This document shows positions 5,676 to 6,743 of a stretch of 6,743 nt of DNA, in pieces. Position 1 is the first letter of the stretch, and each line of letters opens with the position of its first letter. The notes below the pieces were generated by a model. It was not told where the DNA came from, ran no database searches, and was given only the letters and a program-made list of their open reading frames with translations. The position numbers were made by a program, and so were the translations under genes. Origin of the DNA: Chitinophagaceae bacterium. Lineage in GTDB: Bacteria; Bacteroidota; Bacteroidia; Chitinophagales; Chitinophagaceae. Location of the stretch: assembly GCA_025455245.1 (NCBI GenBank), contig JALOMX010000214.1:1-6743 (forward strand). The letters are read 5' to 3'.

Positions 5676-6743
5676 CTATGCTTTTCCCTGGAGTATCCTA
5701 TTCCAATAAAGCCATGGTAAAACATATCGTTTCATCATCCACATGCTCCATCGGGGCTTTGCCTGATCGAATGGAAAAGTCATGGTAGGCTTATTATTGT
5801 AATCAAATTCTGCGAGCATTAGCTTCCCATATTCGGTTGGTATAGGGCAGGCTGAATAGCCTTCATATTTTGCATCGCAATAAGTATTGTTTATAAATGC
5901 CATAATATGCTCAACCATTACCGGGGCTTCTTTTCTGATAGCGGCACCGGTGCGGGATGTTGGCGCACTGCATACATCGCCACAACTGAATACATTTTTG
6001 AACTTTTTGTGCTGAAATGTCTCGGGGTTTACATCCACCCATCCATATGGGCTTTGATCTGCAAGCGGGCTTTGGGCAACAAAATCAGGCGCGCTTTGTG
6101 GAGGTACAATATGAAGCATATCATATCGCATGGTTTCTGTTCGCTCGGTTCCGTTTTCATCGGGTCCTTTAAACGTAATGGTCTTGTCGGGTCCGTTAAC
6201 GGCTAAAACAGTTTGTTTGAGTTGGATTTTCACACCGTATTCATCTGCTTTTTCCTGTAATGTTTTCCTGTATTCAGGTACTCCGAAAAGGATGGTTCCA
6301 CCCGAAATATAATGCACATCGCATTTGTCCAGAATGCCCTGTTTACGCCAGTAATCGCAGGCGAGCCACATGATTTTGTGTGGAGCACCTCCGCATTTGG
6401 TAGGGGTTGGAGGATTGGTGAAGATGGCAGTTCCTCCTTTAAAATTCTTTATTAACTCCCAGGTGTAGGGTGCTGTCTTAAACAGATAATTACTTGTAAT
6501 GCTGTGTTTGCCAAGCGAATCTTTGAGGCCTTCTATTTTTCCCCAATTGAGTTGAATGCCGGGAACTACGATCAGTATATCGTAGGTGAAAACCTTGCCA
6601 CTTGCACAGGTAACGGAATTGTTTTCCGGGTCAAATCCCGATGCGGCTTCTTTGAGCCATTTAGCCTTTTTGGGAATATAATCCCTTTCACTTTTTTCCG
6701 TATCCGCAATATTATAAACCCCCGCCCCAACCAGGGTAAAAGC
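5676..6743 (-). CDS. sqr: Sulfide:quinone oxidoreductase, SQOR-like (N-terminus beyond right edge)
   Basis: The minus-strand frame is open from the right edge to TAG at 5676-5678, giving 355 residues; the N-terminal FAD-binding GxGxxG part is off the window. The sequence follows animal and bacterial SQOR closely: FTLVGAG (2-8), YDILIVVPGIQLNWGKIEGL, NPPTPTKCGGAPHKIMWLA (with C117), a GVPEYRKTLQEKADEYGV block, YDMLHIVPPQSAPD, WVDVNPETFQHKKFKNVF, GDVCSAPTSRTGAAIRKEAPV (with C258), YEGYSACPIPTEYGKLMLAEFDY, FPFDQAKPRWSMWMMKRYVLPWLYWN. C117 and C258 match the redox-active cysteine pair that accepts sulfide sulfur and passes electrons to FAD and then to quinone. The C-terminal amphipathic, tryptophan-rich helices would attach it to the inner membrane. 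An internal ATG at 6371-6369 is not the start, since family sequence continues upstream of it. Likely role: sulfide oxidation or detoxification feeding the quinone pool. Confidence 0.93.
   Translation of the reverse strand, partial: AFTLVGAGVYNIADTEKSERDYIPKKAKWLKEAASGFDPENNSVTCASGKVFTYDILIVVPGIQLNWGKIEGLKDSLGKHSITSNYLFKTAPYTWELIKNFKGGTAIFTNPPTPTKCGGAPHKIMWLACDYWRKQGILDKCDVHYISGGTILFGVPEYRKTLQEKADEYGVKIQLKQTVLAVNGPDKTITFKGPDENGTERTETMRYDMLHIVPPQSAPDFVAQSPLADQSPYGWVDVNPETFQHKKFKNVFSCGDVCSAPTSRTGAAIRKEAPVMVEHIMAFINNTYCDAKYEGYSACPIPTEYGKLMLAEFDYNNKPTMTFPFDQAKPRWSMWMMKRYVLPWLYWNRILQGKA

Noticed and set aside
4261..6743. A functional link between the DUF2252 locus and the sulfide:quinone oxidoreductase
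   Set aside because: The genes are convergent, with a strong terminator between them, so they are not co-transcribed and adjacency alone gives no support.

Overview
This window looks like a chromosomal segment from a member of the Bacteroidota, probably an uncultured or environmental lineage. The reasons are moderately AT-rich coding regions, very AT-rich gene starts without a clear Shine-Dalgarno sequence, short secreted beta-barrel proteins, and strong similarity of the right-hand gene to the SQOR-like sulfide:quinone oxidoreductases. No tRNA, rRNA, CRISPR array, insertion sequence or phage gene is visible.

Left part (1-1138): the 5' end of a minus-strand gene for a secreted, probably outer-membrane protein runs off the left edge. 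Just upstream of it on the same strand is a doubtful small membrane-anchored ORF. About 420 bases of AT-rich divergent spacer follow. Middle (1139-3920): a plus-strand gene for an outer-membrane beta-barrel protein converges with a minus-strand gene for a three-helix DUF202-like membrane protein. Upstream of that, on the minus strand, lies a 533-residue soluble protein. It has an N-terminal domain typical of 'adenylate-cyclase-like' TPR proteins, a TolB/FlgO-like alpha/beta domain and a helical TPR-type tail.

Right part (3921-6743): after a 340-base divergent spacer comes a DUF2252 (COG4320) gene on the plus strand, broken into two overlapping reading frames by one frameshift around 4800-4896. 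It converges on a partial minus-strand sulfide:quinone oxidoreductase gene. The two share a strong hairpin at 5622-5661 with an A-tract on one side and a T-tract on the other, which should terminate transcription in both directions.

The genes do not form an obvious pathway; most are separate transcription units facing toward or away from each other. The most interesting points are the frameshift in DUF2252, the kinase-like motifs in that protein in an apparently permuted order (phosphotransferase-type catalytic loop first, glycine-rich loop and lysine second), and the well-formed bidirectional terminator with a GCGA tetraloop. I found no convincing new multi-gene system.
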